A DNA stretch of 64,000 nt from CAYLKS01 sp964384205 [NCBI: uncultured bacterium] (GTDB lineage Bacteria; JAGOEH01): contig CAYLKS010000002.1 of NCBI GenBank assembly GCA_964384205.1, positions 1 through 64,000 on the forward strand. Reading direction: 5' to 3'. Within the stretch, counting starts at the first letter, position 1, and every line of letters starts with the position of its first letter. Under the pieces are notes generated by a model. The model worked only from the letters and a program-made list of their open reading frames with translations, ran no database searches and was not told the DNA's origin. Shown one piece after another: positions 1 through 8,420 of this stretch. The position numbers and the translations under genes were made by a program.

Positions 1-2
1 TA

Positions 3-131
3 TGGATTACAGATGGGCAAGGATGGAAAAGCACACAACTTCCTTTAAGAGAATACTTTGCTCAGGCTGATTACTTGTTGAATCTAGACATGCTACAAAA
101 TGGATACTTAAATAAGATATTGGAAAAATGA
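3..131 (+). CDS. Type II restriction endonuclease, C-terminal end (partial)
   Basis: This is the last 42 codons of a gene that enters from the left edge; the frame is open from the first complete codon and stops at TGA 129-131. The visible peptide begins WITDGQGW and continues with a PLRE stretch and a DYLLNLDML stretch. From memory this resembles the C-terminal end of DpnII/MboI-like type II restriction endonucleases, where a W-x-TDG-x-GW motif is followed by a P-L-x-E/A helix and a short I/L-rich tail. If so, it cuts unmodified DNA in the cytoplasm and its partner methyltransferase should lie just outside the window. The catalytic residues are not in the visible part. A second TAA follows the stop directly. 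Family assignment is moderate because only the tail can be seen. Confidence 0.5.
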   Translation, partial: WITDGQGWKSTQLPLREYFAQADYLLNLDMLQNGYLNKILEK

Positions 132-134
132 TAA

Positions 135-422
135 CAAATATATTGGCAAAAAATATTTTTTATAAAAAACTATACCTACAAATTTTCCAGAGAAAGTTTT
201 GACTATAATATTAAAATTAATCCTGACAAATTATTTAACATTGGCTGTGGTGCTGGTAAATATAGTATTTTAGCTCGAAAATATATGGAAAATTATTTGA
301 GCGGAAAAACTAATAACAAACCACAAAAAATCTTAAAAAATATAATCGTCTCACCACCTATATATTCCACTAACTCAAAAGCAATATATGTAAATAAATA
401 CGGCATTCACAAAAGTTTATGA
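135..422 (+). pseudogene. Open fragment without a usable start, possibly a methyltransferase remnant
   Basis: A frame of 95 codons is open here, directly after the restriction-enzyme tail and in the same frame, separated from it by TGA and TAA. It has no ATG until position 285 and no ribosome binding site, so it cannot be a normal intact gene. The peptide contains FNIGCGAGKYS, which resembles the glycine-rich motif I of class I SAM-dependent methyltransferases, and later IIVSPPIY. The rest is not recognised. Its composition (Cys, Pro, Gly, mixed residues) looks like decayed coding sequence rather than random AT-rich DNA. Most likely it is the 3' end of a gene whose 5' part was lost, perhaps part of the same restriction-modification locus. 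The methyltransferase reading is weak. Confidence 0.3.
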
Positions 423-537
423 AAAAAAGATTTCTTAATAATAGAAAAGTATATAAAAAATTAAACTTATTTCACAAAAAATATTTAATAAAAAAATATG
501 TACTTATACTACAAAAAATTAAAAAAAATTAAAAATT
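423..537. other. AT-rich spacer between convergent units
   Basis: About 115 bases of nearly pure A/T sequence lie between the + strand fragment and the end of the sugar-phosphate transferase gene on the - strand. Several runs of A and T are present, but I find no stable GC-rich hairpin, tRNA or reading frame. Confidence 0.6.
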
Positions 538-1140
538 TTACAGATCAAAAATGTCTTTATTACCATAAACTCCTTTATCTTTTCTCATAAAAGTGAGAAA
601 AAGTATTTTTATATCCAGCCATAAAGACCAATTTTCAATATACCATAAATCAAGTTCTATTCTTTTAGACCATGGAATAGAATTCCTCCCATTCACTTGA
701 GCCCATCCTGTAATGCCAGGTTTTACCGAAAGTCTTTTCATTTGCCTCTTATTATATTTTTCAACCTGATATCTTAAAGTAGGCCTTGGACCTACGAAAC
801 TCATCTCTCCTTTTAAAATATTCAACAACTGGGGAATTTCATCAAGACTAAATTTGCGTAATATCTTGCCAACTCTTGTAATGCGCGGATCATCTTCTGC
901 ACAATAAATACCATTACCTTTATTTTCAGCTCCAACAATCATAGTTCTAAATTTATACAAAACAAAATCTTTATTATCTTTACCTACCCTCTTCTGTTTA
1001 AAAATTATAGGACCATTTCTATCATCTATTTTAATTAAAAAAGCAATCAATATTATTAATGGCAATAAAATTAAGATTAATATAAATGCAAAAATATAAT
1101 CAAATAAATACTTTAATATATATGTTTGCTTTGTAATCAT
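538..1140 (-). CDS. Undecaprenyl-phosphate sugar-1-phosphate transferase (PglC/WcaJ-type)
   Basis: The 200-residue protein is a small bacterial sugar transferase (monotopic phosphoglycosyl transferase). Enzymes of this family move a sugar-1-phosphate from a nucleotide sugar onto undecaprenyl phosphate at the inner face of the cytoplasmic membrane and so start a surface polysaccharide repeat unit. Residues 10-36 form the hydrophobic re-entrant helix. Then come the signatures KQKRVGKDNKDFVLYKFRTM (about 49-68), DEIPQLLNILKGEMSFVGPRP (about 99-119, holding the catalytic Asp-Glu pair) and the PGITGWAQVNGR block. The length matches the minimal PglC-like core, without the extra N-terminal domain of WbaP/WcaJ. 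Its ATG overlaps the TGA of the upstream glycosyltransferase (ATGA), so the two are translationally coupled. The donor sugar cannot be told from sequence. Confidence 0.92.
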   Translation of the reverse strand: MITKQTYILKYLFDYIFAFILILILLPLIILIAFLIKIDDRNGPIIFKQKRVGKDNKDFVLYKFRTMIVGAENKGNGIYCAEDDPRITRVGKILRKFSLDEIPQLLNILKGEMSFVGPRPTLRYQVEKYNKRQMKRLSVKPGITGWAQVNGRNSIPWSKRIELDLWYIENWSLWLDIKILFLTFMRKDKGVYGNKDIFDL

Positions 1141-2258
1141 CTCAAAAATCTTTCAAAAATCTCAATATGTTTTCTCAAAGCAACGTCCAAAGAAAAACTT
1201 TTTTTTATTTTACTATAAAGTTTATCTCCAAAATCTTTTCGTAATTTTTCATCATTTAATAGTGAATTTAGATATTCTACAGCTCTAAAAATATCGGAAG
1301 GGGGCACTAAATAAGAATTTTTGCCATGAGCAATAACATCTCTATTACCTCGAATATTAGTTACTACTACCGGCAACTTAAAGGCACCAGCTTCAAGCAA
1401 AGATCTGGGAAGCCCTTCCTGAATAGATAATAAAATAAAAATATCTGAGGCCGCAATATACCTTCGCACATCTGATTGATAACCTGCTAATATAAAAAAA
1501 TCATTCATATCTCTATCTTGAATCTGTTTATTTATTTTATTAAATAATGGGCCATCTCCAACAATAACCCATTTCCAATCTTTTCTTTTTTCTTTTAAAG
1601 AAGCTCCAATATCTACTAAAACTTCAAGATTTTTTCTTTTAATAAAATCAGCAATTGTTATTATAATCTTATCCTTACTTGAAAATCCTAACTCAGATTT
1701 AATTTTATATTTATCAAATTTTTTATAATCAAAAAAATTTAAATCAACTCCAATACCTGGTACATAAAAAATATCTGGTTTGCTAAAAAGTTCTTTTGCC
1801 ATATAAAAATCATCTTTATTTATTGTAATAATTCCATCTGTATAAAATGAGAAAAATTTTTCTATGTTTTTAAATAAAAAATTATTTACTCTGGTTTGAT
1901 ATTGATGAAAATGAAAACCATGAGCTTCATATAAGATAGGAAAATTTTGTTTCGAATATTTATTTGCCAACCTAACAACCATTGAAGCAATGGGTGTATG
2001 AGTATAAATCAAATCAAAATTATATTCCCTAAATATTCTTATTAATTTAAAAATCGCCAGATAATTTACAGGGGATAGAATATTTCTACTAAAAGGGATA
2101 TTGATTTTTTTTACATAATCAAACATTTTCCCCCAATTATAATTCCAATTTGCAATAGAATAAATTTCAGCTCCAAAATCATTTTTAAAACATTCTATAT
2201 AAGGTAATAAAAAAGCTTCCTGAGTATATCCTAAGGTACTTACAACTACAATATTCAT
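1137..2258 (-). CDS. Glycosyltransferase family 4 (GT-B fold)
   Basis: This 373-residue protein is a GT4-type retaining glycosyltransferase, probably adding a sugar to a lipid-linked glycan started by the next gene. The N-terminal Rossmann half starts MNIVVVSTLGYTQEAF. The C-terminal half has the family marks VIVGDGPLFNKI, FFILAGYQSDVRRYIAASDIF and a nucleotide-sugar site EGLPRSLLEAGAFKLPVVVT in which the usual E-x7-E pattern is seen. I place the start at ATG 2258, one base after the nucleoside transporter stop; an upstream extension from 2315 would lie inside that gene and translates to a meaningless Leu-rich stretch. No membrane segment is present. Acceptor and donor are unknown. Confidence 0.9.
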   Translation of the reverse strand: MNIVVVSTLGYTQEAFLLPYIECFKNDFGAEIYSIANWNYNWGKMFDYVKKINIPFSRNILSPVNYLAIFKLIRIFREYNFDLIYTHTPIASMVVRLANKYSKQNFPILYEAHGFHFHQYQTRVNNFLFKNIEKFFSFYTDGIITINKDDFYMAKELFSKPDIFYVPGIGVDLNFFDYKKFDKYKIKSELGFSSKDKIIITIADFIKRKNLEVLVDIGASLKEKRKDWKWVIVGDGPLFNKINKQIQDRDMNDFFILAGYQSDVRRYIAASDIFILLSIQEGLPRSLLEAGAFKLPVVVTNIRGNRDVIAHGKNSYLVPPSDIFRAVEYLNSLLNDEKLRKDFGDKLYSKIKKSFSLDVALRKHIEIFERFLR

Positions 2259-2259
2259 A

Positions 2260-3579
2260 TTATAGTAATAATCCTGCAATAGTAGCAGTAAGCCATGATG
2301 CAAGAGCACCAGCAAACATCGCTCTGAGTCCTAATTTTGCAAGATCACTTCTTCTTGTTGGGGCAATACCGCTTAATCCACCAATCTGTATTGCAATAGA
2401 ACTAAAATTTGCAAATCCACATAAAGCATAAGTCGCAATAGTAAATGCACGCGGAGATAATGTATTTTTTAAGGAAACAAGATCTACATAAGCGACAAGT
2501 TCATTTATTGTAACTTTGGTACCCAATAATGTTGCAACATTAGGTATATCATGAAAGGGAGTACCCATTAGAAAAGCAAAAGGTGTAAAAATAATACTAA
2601 AAATTTTTGTTAAATTAAGATCAAAATTAAAATGAAATTGATAAAAAGTTATAAGGTTTAAAATATCATCAGTCAATCCTAAAAGATAATTTATCATAGC
2701 AATGATGGCAATAAAAGCAATAAGCATCCCACCAACATTAAGAGCAAGACCAAGACCATCTTTAGCACCAGCGGCAGCTGCATCTATAACATTAGATGTA
2801 GTCTTCTCAGTATTAATTTTGACAACTCCCATAGTCAAGGGCTTTTCTGTTTCAGGGAAAAATATTTTTGCCATAACAAGTGCTGCAGGTGCAGACATTA
2901 CACTTGCTGCCATAAGGTGTCCAGCATCAACACCGAATTTCACATAAGCTGCCAGTACGCCTCCAGCAATTGTAGCAAATCCACCTGTCATAACTGCCAT
3001 TAACTCTGACATTGTCATAGTTTTAACAAAGGGTTTTACAACTAATGGAGCTTCAGTTTGACCAACAAAAATATTAGAGGCAGCTGATAAAGATTCTGCT
3101 CCACTTGTTTTCATAAATTTTGTCATTATTTTAGCAAGATATTCAACTACTCTCTGCATCACACCAAGGTGATATAAAATAGACATAAAAGCAGAAAAAA
3201 AGATAATTGTAGGAAGAATATGTATAGCAAAAACTATTCCCAAATCAACAAATTTACCTGTTTGCGAATTAAATAATTGTAAAGGGCCTGATTGACCTAT
3301 TGTTTTTGCAATATCTGCAGTTCCATTATATAAATTCCCAAATAAAAACGATGCACCTATATCTGTAAAGCTCAATAATTTATTTACAGCAATTCTTAAA
3401 TAATCAAAAAAAACTATCCCGGGCCTTGTCTTTAAAATTAATAATGCAAAAATTATTTGTAAGGTAATTCCCCAAAATACAGTTTGCCAGTTAACCTTTC
3501 TTTTATTATTAGAAAATAAAAAAGCTATTCCAATGATACCAAAAATCCCCAAAAAGCTAATCAACCTATAAATAAACAT
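2260..3579 (-). CDS. Concentrative nucleoside transporter (CNT/NupC family)
   Basis: The 439-residue membrane protein belongs to the CNT family, which imports nucleosides with Na+ or H+ as coupling ion. It has three N-terminal membrane segments, then the conserved core GQTEAPLVVKPF (about 171-183), the MTGGFATIAGGVLAAYV segment and, near the C-terminus, the ALCGFANFSSIAIQIGGL block that forms the second half of the nucleoside site. Length is typical (about 400-440). It lies three bases downstream of the OPT transporter gene and one base upstream of the glycosyltransferase, so one transcript probably carries peptide uptake, nucleoside uptake and glycan genes. Coupling ion cannot be decided; NupC-type and Na+-type proteins share these motifs. 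Confidence 0.93.
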   Translation of the reverse strand: MFIYRLISFLGIFGIIGIAFLFSNNKRKVNWQTVFWGITLQIIFALLILKTRPGIVFFDYLRIAVNKLLSFTDIGASFLFGNLYNGTADIAKTIGQSGPLQLFNSQTGKFVDLGIVFAIHILPTIIFFSAFMSILYHLGVMQRVVEYLAKIMTKFMKTSGAESLSAASNIFVGQTEAPLVVKPFVKTMTMSELMAVMTGGFATIAGGVLAAYVKFGVDAGHLMAASVMSAPAALVMAKIFFPETEKPLTMGVVKINTEKTTSNVIDAAAAGAKDGLGLALNVGGMLIAFIAIIAMINYLLGLTDDILNLITFYQFHFNFDLNLTKIFSIIFTPFAFLMGTPFHDIPNVATLLGTKVTINELVAYVDLVSLKNTLSPRAFTIATYALCGFANFSSIAIQIGGLSGIAPTRRSDLAKLGLRAMFAGALASWLTATIAGLLL

Positions 3580-3581
3580 GC

Positions 3582-5534
3582 TTATTTCCTTTCATTAGGG
3601 TTCGCATTAGCCATTTTATATAAAATATAAACTAAAATTCCAAAAAATAAAAATGACACAATTGGCAATAAAGTTTCTTTTGAAGGCATAATTTTCAGAA
3701 TTACAAATATACTTACTATTACTCCCATCAAACCATCGCCTCCAACTAAACCAGAGCTAAATAAGATACCTTTTTCTCTTCTTTCTTCCATTGTTTGTTC
3801 GTCAGGAGATTTTTTCTCTAAAATATGCCTTATAAAACCACCTATAAAGATAGGAACCATAGTTGATACAGGTAAATAAACACCTATTGCAAATGCTAAA
3901 GATGGAATTTTTATAATAAAATGTACAAATAAAGTAATTGCAACACCGATTAAAACTAAAGTCCATGGTATATTCATTCCAAGAACACCATCAATAACTA
4001 ATTTCATCATATTTGCCTGAGGAGCCGGCAATGCCTCCGTGCCAAATCCATAAGCTTTACCTAATGCAATAATGCTTAATGCCACAAAAAAAGCAGTAGT
4101 TATCACTCCCACAATCTCTGCGATCTGCTGTTTCGATGGTGTTGCTCCAATTAAAAAGCCTGTTTTCAAATCTTGTGAAGTATCACCAGCAATTGATGCG
4201 GCAACCCCAACAATAGCACCAACAGTCAAGGCCGCAACTTTACCAGTCAAGTCTCTCATTCCTAAAACAAAAAATACAATACTTGTACCAATCAGAGTAG
4301 CAATTATCATTCCAGAGGTAGGGTTAGACGTTACACCAACCAAACCTACAATTCTTGCTGATACTGTGGTAAAGAAAAAAGCAAAAATAGCCACGCAAAC
4401 AGCTGTAATAAGCCTCATCCAAAAATTATCAAAAAAATCAAATATTACAGGAGTAAAAGCTAAAATCAAAATAATAATTACTGCTCCTCCTATAACTACT
4501 GAAAAAGGAAGATCAATATCGGTTCTCTTTACCACTGTATTTTTATTCTTAACTGTACTTAATTCTTTTATATTATTCTTAAAAGAAGAGATCATCACAG
4601 GTATAGATTTAAATAATGCTATAAATCCAGCTGTTGCAACAGCACCCGCACCAATATATCTAATATAATTTGTCCATATCTGCTTTGCAGTCATATCTTT
4701 TATCAATATATCTGTTGCAGGATACAATGGTGTATTCTGCAATGCTGGCAAATATTCACCCAAATATGCTATAATAGGTATAATAACAAGCCATGCCAGA
4801 AGTCCACCGGAAACCATTATCAAAGATATTCTAAAGCCTAATATATATCCAACACCCAAAAGAGCCGGTCTTGTCTTCACACCTAAAACTGCTTTTTTTA
4901 TAAATGGAATCTTTAAATAAAATTCATCTTTCCATAATTTAACAAATGCCATAAAAAAAGAATAGATAAAACCAATACCAAGTCCAGTAAATACATTTTT
5001 GGCTTGATCGCCTCCGGCTTCTGCTGCTACAAAAACCTCAGCAGAGCCAATTCCTTCAGGATACGGGAGATTACCATGCTCCTCTTTAATTAAATAAGAT
5101 CTCAAAGGAATCATAAACAAAACACCCAATAAACCACCTGTCAATCCAATTAAAGCAATTTTAATTACACCTGGATTCTGTCCCCATAAATATAATGCCG
5201 GTATTGTAAAAATAAGTCCTGATGCAAGCGAAGAACTTGCAGACCCGGCAGTTTTTGTAATATTATTTTCTAAAATATTGGATTTGCCAAGTAAAAAACT
5301 AAAACCTCTCGCTACTGCAACTGTTATAACAGATAAAGGAATTGCCGTCGAAATAGTTAAACCTGCCATTAAGCCCAGATAAGCATTAGCCATACCAAAT
5401 AAAATACCAAATATAGCGCCCCAAAATAAAGATTTCAAAGTAAGTTCTGAAAAACTTTCTTCTGCTTTAATATAAGGAACATACTGTTCACCAGGAATTT
5501 GTTTATAAGCCTCAGGTGGCAACTTTTTCCTCAT
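3582..5534 (-). CDS. OPT family oligopeptide transporter
   Basis: This 650-residue polytopic protein belongs to the bacterial OPT (oligopeptide transporter) family, proton-coupled carriers of small peptides. Seen in the sequence: about 15-16 hydrophobic segments, GLMAGLTISTAIPLSV near residue 55, LPYPEG at about 157 (a hallmark of the family), the GGDQAKNVFTGLG loop, and the later SGMIIATLIGTSI and IAGDTSQDLKTGFLIGATPSKQQ blocks. The length is normal for prokaryotic OPTs. The ATG is preceded by a strong AAAGGAGAGAGG site. It is the first gene of the leftward unit OPT - CNT - GT4 - sugar transferase. I could not identify a clear promoter in the 150-base spacer it shares with the divergent MFS gene. 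Substrate is inferred from the family only. Confidence 0.93.
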   Translation of the reverse strand: MRKKLPPEAYKQIPGEQYVPYIKAEESFSELTLKSLFWGAIFGILFGMANAYLGLMAGLTISTAIPLSVITVAVARGFSFLLGKSNILENNITKTAGSASSSLASGLIFTIPALYLWGQNPGVIKIALIGLTGGLLGVLFMIPLRSYLIKEEHGNLPYPEGIGSAEVFVAAEAGGDQAKNVFTGLGIGFIYSFFMAFVKLWKDEFYLKIPFIKKAVLGVKTRPALLGVGYILGFRISLIMVSGGLLAWLVIIPIIAYLGEYLPALQNTPLYPATDILIKDMTAKQIWTNYIRYIGAGAVATAGFIALFKSIPVMISSFKNNIKELSTVKNKNTVVKRTDIDLPFSVVIGGAVIIILILAFTPVIFDFFDNFWMRLITAVCVAIFAFFFTTVSARIVGLVGVTSNPTSGMIIATLIGTSIVFFVLGMRDLTGKVAALTVGAIVGVAASIAGDTSQDLKTGFLIGATPSKQQIAEIVGVITTAFFVALSIIALGKAYGFGTEALPAPQANMMKLVIDGVLGMNIPWTLVLIGVAITLFVHFIIKIPSLAFAIGVYLPVSTMVPIFIGGFIRHILEKKSPDEQTMEERREKGILFSSGLVGGDGLMGVIVSIFVILKIMPSKETLLPIVSFLFFGILVYILYKMANANPNERK

Positions 5535-5682
5535 ACCCTCTCTCCTTTTGTTTTTTATCTATAATCTAATAAAAATATCTAATTAATTCAATGATATTTT
5601 TATTTTTACAATTTAATAAAAAAAATTTTCCCTCCATCTATATTCAAAAATTAACTCCTATTTTAATAAAATTAAAAAAACC

Positions 5683-5710
5683 TTGACTTTTACTTTCAAA
5701 ATTATAAAAT
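5683..5710 (+). promoter_or_regulatory. Sigma-70-type promoter for the MFS-dus unit
   Basis: TTGACT (5683-5688) and TAAAAT (5705-5710) are separated by 16 bp. The predicted start of transcription is near 5717, giving a leader of about 23 bases with a GGGAGGAG ribosome binding site at 5727-5734. Confidence 0.65.
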
Positions 5711-5739
5711 TAAATAAAAATAAAATGGGAGGAGATATT

Positions 5740-7413
5740 ATGCAAGAAACTACATCTGTCCATAAGGGAATGCCTGATGCTAAGGGAAGAAAAATATCGC
5801 CGTGGTTCTGGATATCATCTCTTTATTATGCAGAGGGAATACCTTATATCATTACAATGACTGTTTCAGTTATAATGTTCAAAAGATTCGGTATTTCAAA
5901 TGAAAAAATTGCATTCTGGACAAGTATTTTATATCTTCCATGGGTTATTAAACCTTTATGGAGTCCTATAGTAGATATTATCTCAACAAAAAGAAGATGG
6001 ATTTATGGATTACAGTTTTTAATGGGAGTTGTATTTCTCGCTATATCATTAATTCTACACTTACCAACCTTTTTTACATTTTCCATAATAGCATTATGGG
6101 TATTAGCATTTGCATCAGCTACACATGATATATCAGCTGATGGTTTCTATTTACTCGGTTTAACATCAAAACAGCAAGCATGGTTTGTAGGAGTAAGAAG
6201 TACTTTCTATAGATTTGCTATGCTTACAGGTCAGGGATTAATTGTTATTTTAGCTGGCTACATAGAAACACATACAGGTCTCGGAAACTATGAATTTAAT
6301 TTATCAAGCAATACTATAGTAGATTCTACTACTTTTTTCAATCAAAAAGCTATCAATGGCAAAACAAAAATACTTTACTACTATAATTTAAATGATATTA
6401 AACATCCAACATTACCTAAAAAAGAAAAAGATACTTTAAAAATTTACTTTAGATTATCTAATAAACCTGAAGAAGATGAAATAGTACTGGGATTAAAAAA
6501 ATTAGAAGGCAATGAGCATATAAAATTAATAAAAGGAAGTAGATTCACTTTAACAAAAACTAATTGGAATAAAATTTTTGCTTCCTATATAGAAATTCCA
6601 CAAAATACAACTTTAGATAATGTCAAATTTCAAATATCAGGTGGTAACGTCAGACAATCATGGACTATAACATACCTTATTATTGCCATCTTTTTTATAT
6701 TAATTGCAACATATCATAAATTTATACTTCCCTATCCGATCAAAGATCAACCTAAAAAAGCAGAAAATTTAACAGCATTTTTTAATACATTCTTAGAAGT
6801 ATTTAAATCTTATTTCGCCCGCAAAGATATAGCTTCTATTTTAGGATTTTTACTGATATACAGACTGGCTGAATCTCAGCTGGTAAAAATAGCATCGCCA
6901 TTTTTATTAGATGGACAGGATAAAGGAGGATTAGGACTTTCCACAAGCCAAATAGGTGTTGCCTATGGAACAGTGGGGCTAATAGCTTTAACAGTAGGAG
7001 GATTACTCGGAGGATTTTTAGCAGCAAGAGACGGACTAAAAAAATGGTTACTACCAATGGCAATAGCAATAAATTTACCAGATATAGTCTATACTTATAT
7101 GTCTTTTGTTCAACCAACAAACTTTTTTATAATAAATTTATGTATAGGAATAGAACAGTTAGGTTACGGTTTCGGATTTACAGCATATATGCTTTTTATG
7201 ATATATGTTTCTCAGGGCAAATTTGAAACAGCTCATTTTGCAATATCTACCGGAATTATGGCACTTGGTATGATGCTGCCGGGCATGATAAGCGGATATA
7301 TACAGCAATTATTAGGATACAAATTATTTTTTATCTGGATAATGATTGCAACAATTCCTGCAATAGCTACTATATTTTTCATAAAAGTTGATCCAGAATT
7401 TGGAAAAAAATAA
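5740..7413 (+). CDS. MFS transporter of the AmpG-like (PAT) type with a large extracytoplasmic insertion
   Basis: The 557-residue protein is a major facilitator of the AmpG-like group (AmpG imports muropeptides; related proteins carry acetyl-CoA or unknown solutes). Signs are SSLYYAEGIPYIITM near the start, LPWVIKPLWSPIVD, the ASATHDISADGFYLLGL segment typical of AmpG-like proteins, and the second-half LAESQLVKIASPF segment. Between membrane segments 5 and 6 there is an inserted stretch of about 125 mostly polar residues (about 190-315), predicted outside the membrane, which normal AmpG lacks. I chose ATG 5740 because GGGAGGAG lies at 5727-5734; an in-frame upstream extension would start inside the promoter. 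The gene ends with TAATG, coupling it to the dihydrouridine synthase. Substrate is unknown; cell-wall fragments or peptides are a guess. Confidence 0.85.
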   Translation: MQETTSVHKGMPDAKGRKISPWFWISSLYYAEGIPYIITMTVSVIMFKRFGISNEKIAFWTSILYLPWVIKPLWSPIVDIISTKRRWIYGLQFLMGVVFLAISLILHLPTFFTFSIIALWVLAFASATHDISADGFYLLGLTSKQQAWFVGVRSTFYRFAMLTGQGLIVILAGYIETHTGLGNYEFNLSSNTIVDSTTFFNQKAINGKTKILYYYNLNDIKHPTLPKKEKDTLKIYFRLSNKPEEDEIVLGLKKLEGNEHIKLIKGSRFTLTKTNWNKIFASYIEIPQNTTLDNVKFQISGGNVRQSWTITYLIIAIFFILIATYHKFILPYPIKDQPKKAENLTAFFNTFLEVFKSYFARKDIASILGFLLIYRLAESQLVKIASPFLLDGQDKGGLGLSTSQIGVAYGTVGLIALTVGGLLGGFLAARDGLKKWLLPMAIAINLPDIVYTYMSFVQPTNFFIINLCIGIEQLGYGFGFTAYMLFMIYVSQGKFETAHFAISTGIMALGMMLPGMISGYIQQLLGYKLFFIWIMIATIPAIATIFFIKVDPEFGKK

Positions 7414-8396
7414 TGATAACAAAAAATGCTCTAATTCTTGCTCCAATGGCAGAAATTTCTCATATAGCGTTCAGAATGCTACTACATAAAATTGGCGGCT
7501 GCGACTATTATTTCACAGAAATGATTAGCGCAAAAGCTTTTATAAACCGGGGGAAATACGAAAAATACTATATTAATACTCTGCCTGAAGGAAGTAAAGT
7601 CTTCCTTCAGCTAATTTCAGGAGATAAAAAAGCCCTTGTAAAAGCTGCTACCATATTAGCTCAAACTACAGATTGTCATGGAATTGATATAAATATGGGA
7701 TGTACTGCTCCAGAAATTACAAAACAAAACGGCGGAATAATGTGGATGAAAGACATAACTTACACTAACGATTTATTAAAAAATCTCCGAAAACATGTAA
7801 AAAATAAACTCCTTTCTATCAAAATCAGAAATGGAATCAATGACAATTACCCACATTTATATAATTTTGTAAAAATGGCTTTTGACAATGGCATTGATTT
7901 TATAACACTACATCCCAGAAATAAAAAAGATAAAATGAGACGGTATGCCAAATGGGAATTCTATGAAAGACTTAAATCAGACTTTCCAGAAAAGTTTATC
8001 ATCGGCAATGGAGATATAACATCTTATAAAACATATGCCCAGATCCTTAAGCAATATTCACCAGATGCTATAATGATTGGACGGCAAGCTATTATTCAAC
8101 CATATTTTTTTGATATGATAAAAAAAATAAAAACAGCAAATATCAAAGAATATAAAGTCAATTTAAAAGAAATTATTCAAACTTTTATCATTTATTTAGA
8201 ACAATACCTACCAGAAGATTTTCATCTTGTACGCTTAAAAAAATTTATGTACTTTTTTTCTCAAAATTTTTTCTGGAAACACAGGTTAATTACAGAAATT
8301 CAAAATAGTAATTCTTTCTCAGAAACAAAAAAGAAAATACAACTTTTTTTTCAAGACCATCCAGAAGAAATTTATAAAATTATAAAAATTATGTAG
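7413..8396 (+). CDS. tRNA-dihydrouridine synthase family protein
   Basis: This 327-residue flavoprotein reduces a uridine in the D-loop of tRNA to dihydrouridine using FMN and NAD(P)H. The (beta/alpha)8 barrel starts with ILAPMAEISHIAFR; the catalytic loop is INMGCTAPEI, with the cysteine at residue 97 followed by Thr where most family members have Pro. FMN phosphate contacts are suggested by GNGDI (about 193) and MIGRQAIIQPYFF (about 215). A helical C-terminal domain follows. The start ATG overlaps the stop of the MFS gene by one base. The protein is divergent, so the subgroup (A, B or C) is not clear. The gene ends inside a perfect inverted repeat that probably stops transcription. Confidence 0.88.
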   Translation: MITKNALILAPMAEISHIAFRMLLHKIGGCDYYFTEMISAKAFINRGKYEKYYINTLPEGSKVFLQLISGDKKALVKAATILAQTTDCHGIDINMGCTAPEITKQNGGIMWMKDITYTNDLLKNLRKHVKNKLLSIKIRNGINDNYPHLYNFVKMAFDNGIDFITLHPRNKKDKMRRYAKWEFYERLKSDFPEKFIIGNGDITSYKTYAQILKQYSPDAIMIGRQAIIQPYFFDMIKKIKTANIKEYKVNLKEIIQTFIIYLEQYLPEDFHLVRLKKFMYFFSQNFFWKHRLITEIQNSNSFSETKKKIQLFFQDHPEEIYKIIKIM

Positions 8397-8420
8397 GTAG
8401 AAAATAAATTCTACCTACAT
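8391..8420. terminator. Perfect 12-bp inverted repeat, probable bidirectional terminator
   Basis: The arms 8391-8402 and 8409-8420 are exact reverse complements around a 6-base loop. The hairpin covers the stop codon of the dihydrouridine synthase (+) and the stop codon of the exported protein (-), which converge here. T-rich sequence follows on both strands, though without a long uninterrupted T run on the + strand. Confidence 0.75.

Noticed and set aside
129-134. TGA-TAA between the two left-edge frames as a possible recoded stop
   Set aside because: TGA is used as an ordinary stop elsewhere (for example in the ATGA overlaps) and a TAA follows directly, so read-through or recoding is not supported.
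2258-2315. Longer N-terminus for the GT4 protein
   Set aside because: The extra residues are a Leu-rich shadow of the nucleoside transporter's last codons; ATG 2258 gives the standard family start.
4072-4668. 198-codon open frame on the + strand inside the OPT transporter gene
   Set aside because: It is antisense to a clear transporter gene, has no ribosome binding site, and its Ala/Thr/Ile-rich product only mirrors the hydrophobic codons of the other strand.
7700-7735. Loss of the catalytic cysteine in the dihydrouridine synthase
   Set aside because: The G-A-C-L position seen in some subgroups is changed, but the catalytic Cys of the N-x-G-C loop (C97) is present; only the following Pro is replaced by Thr.
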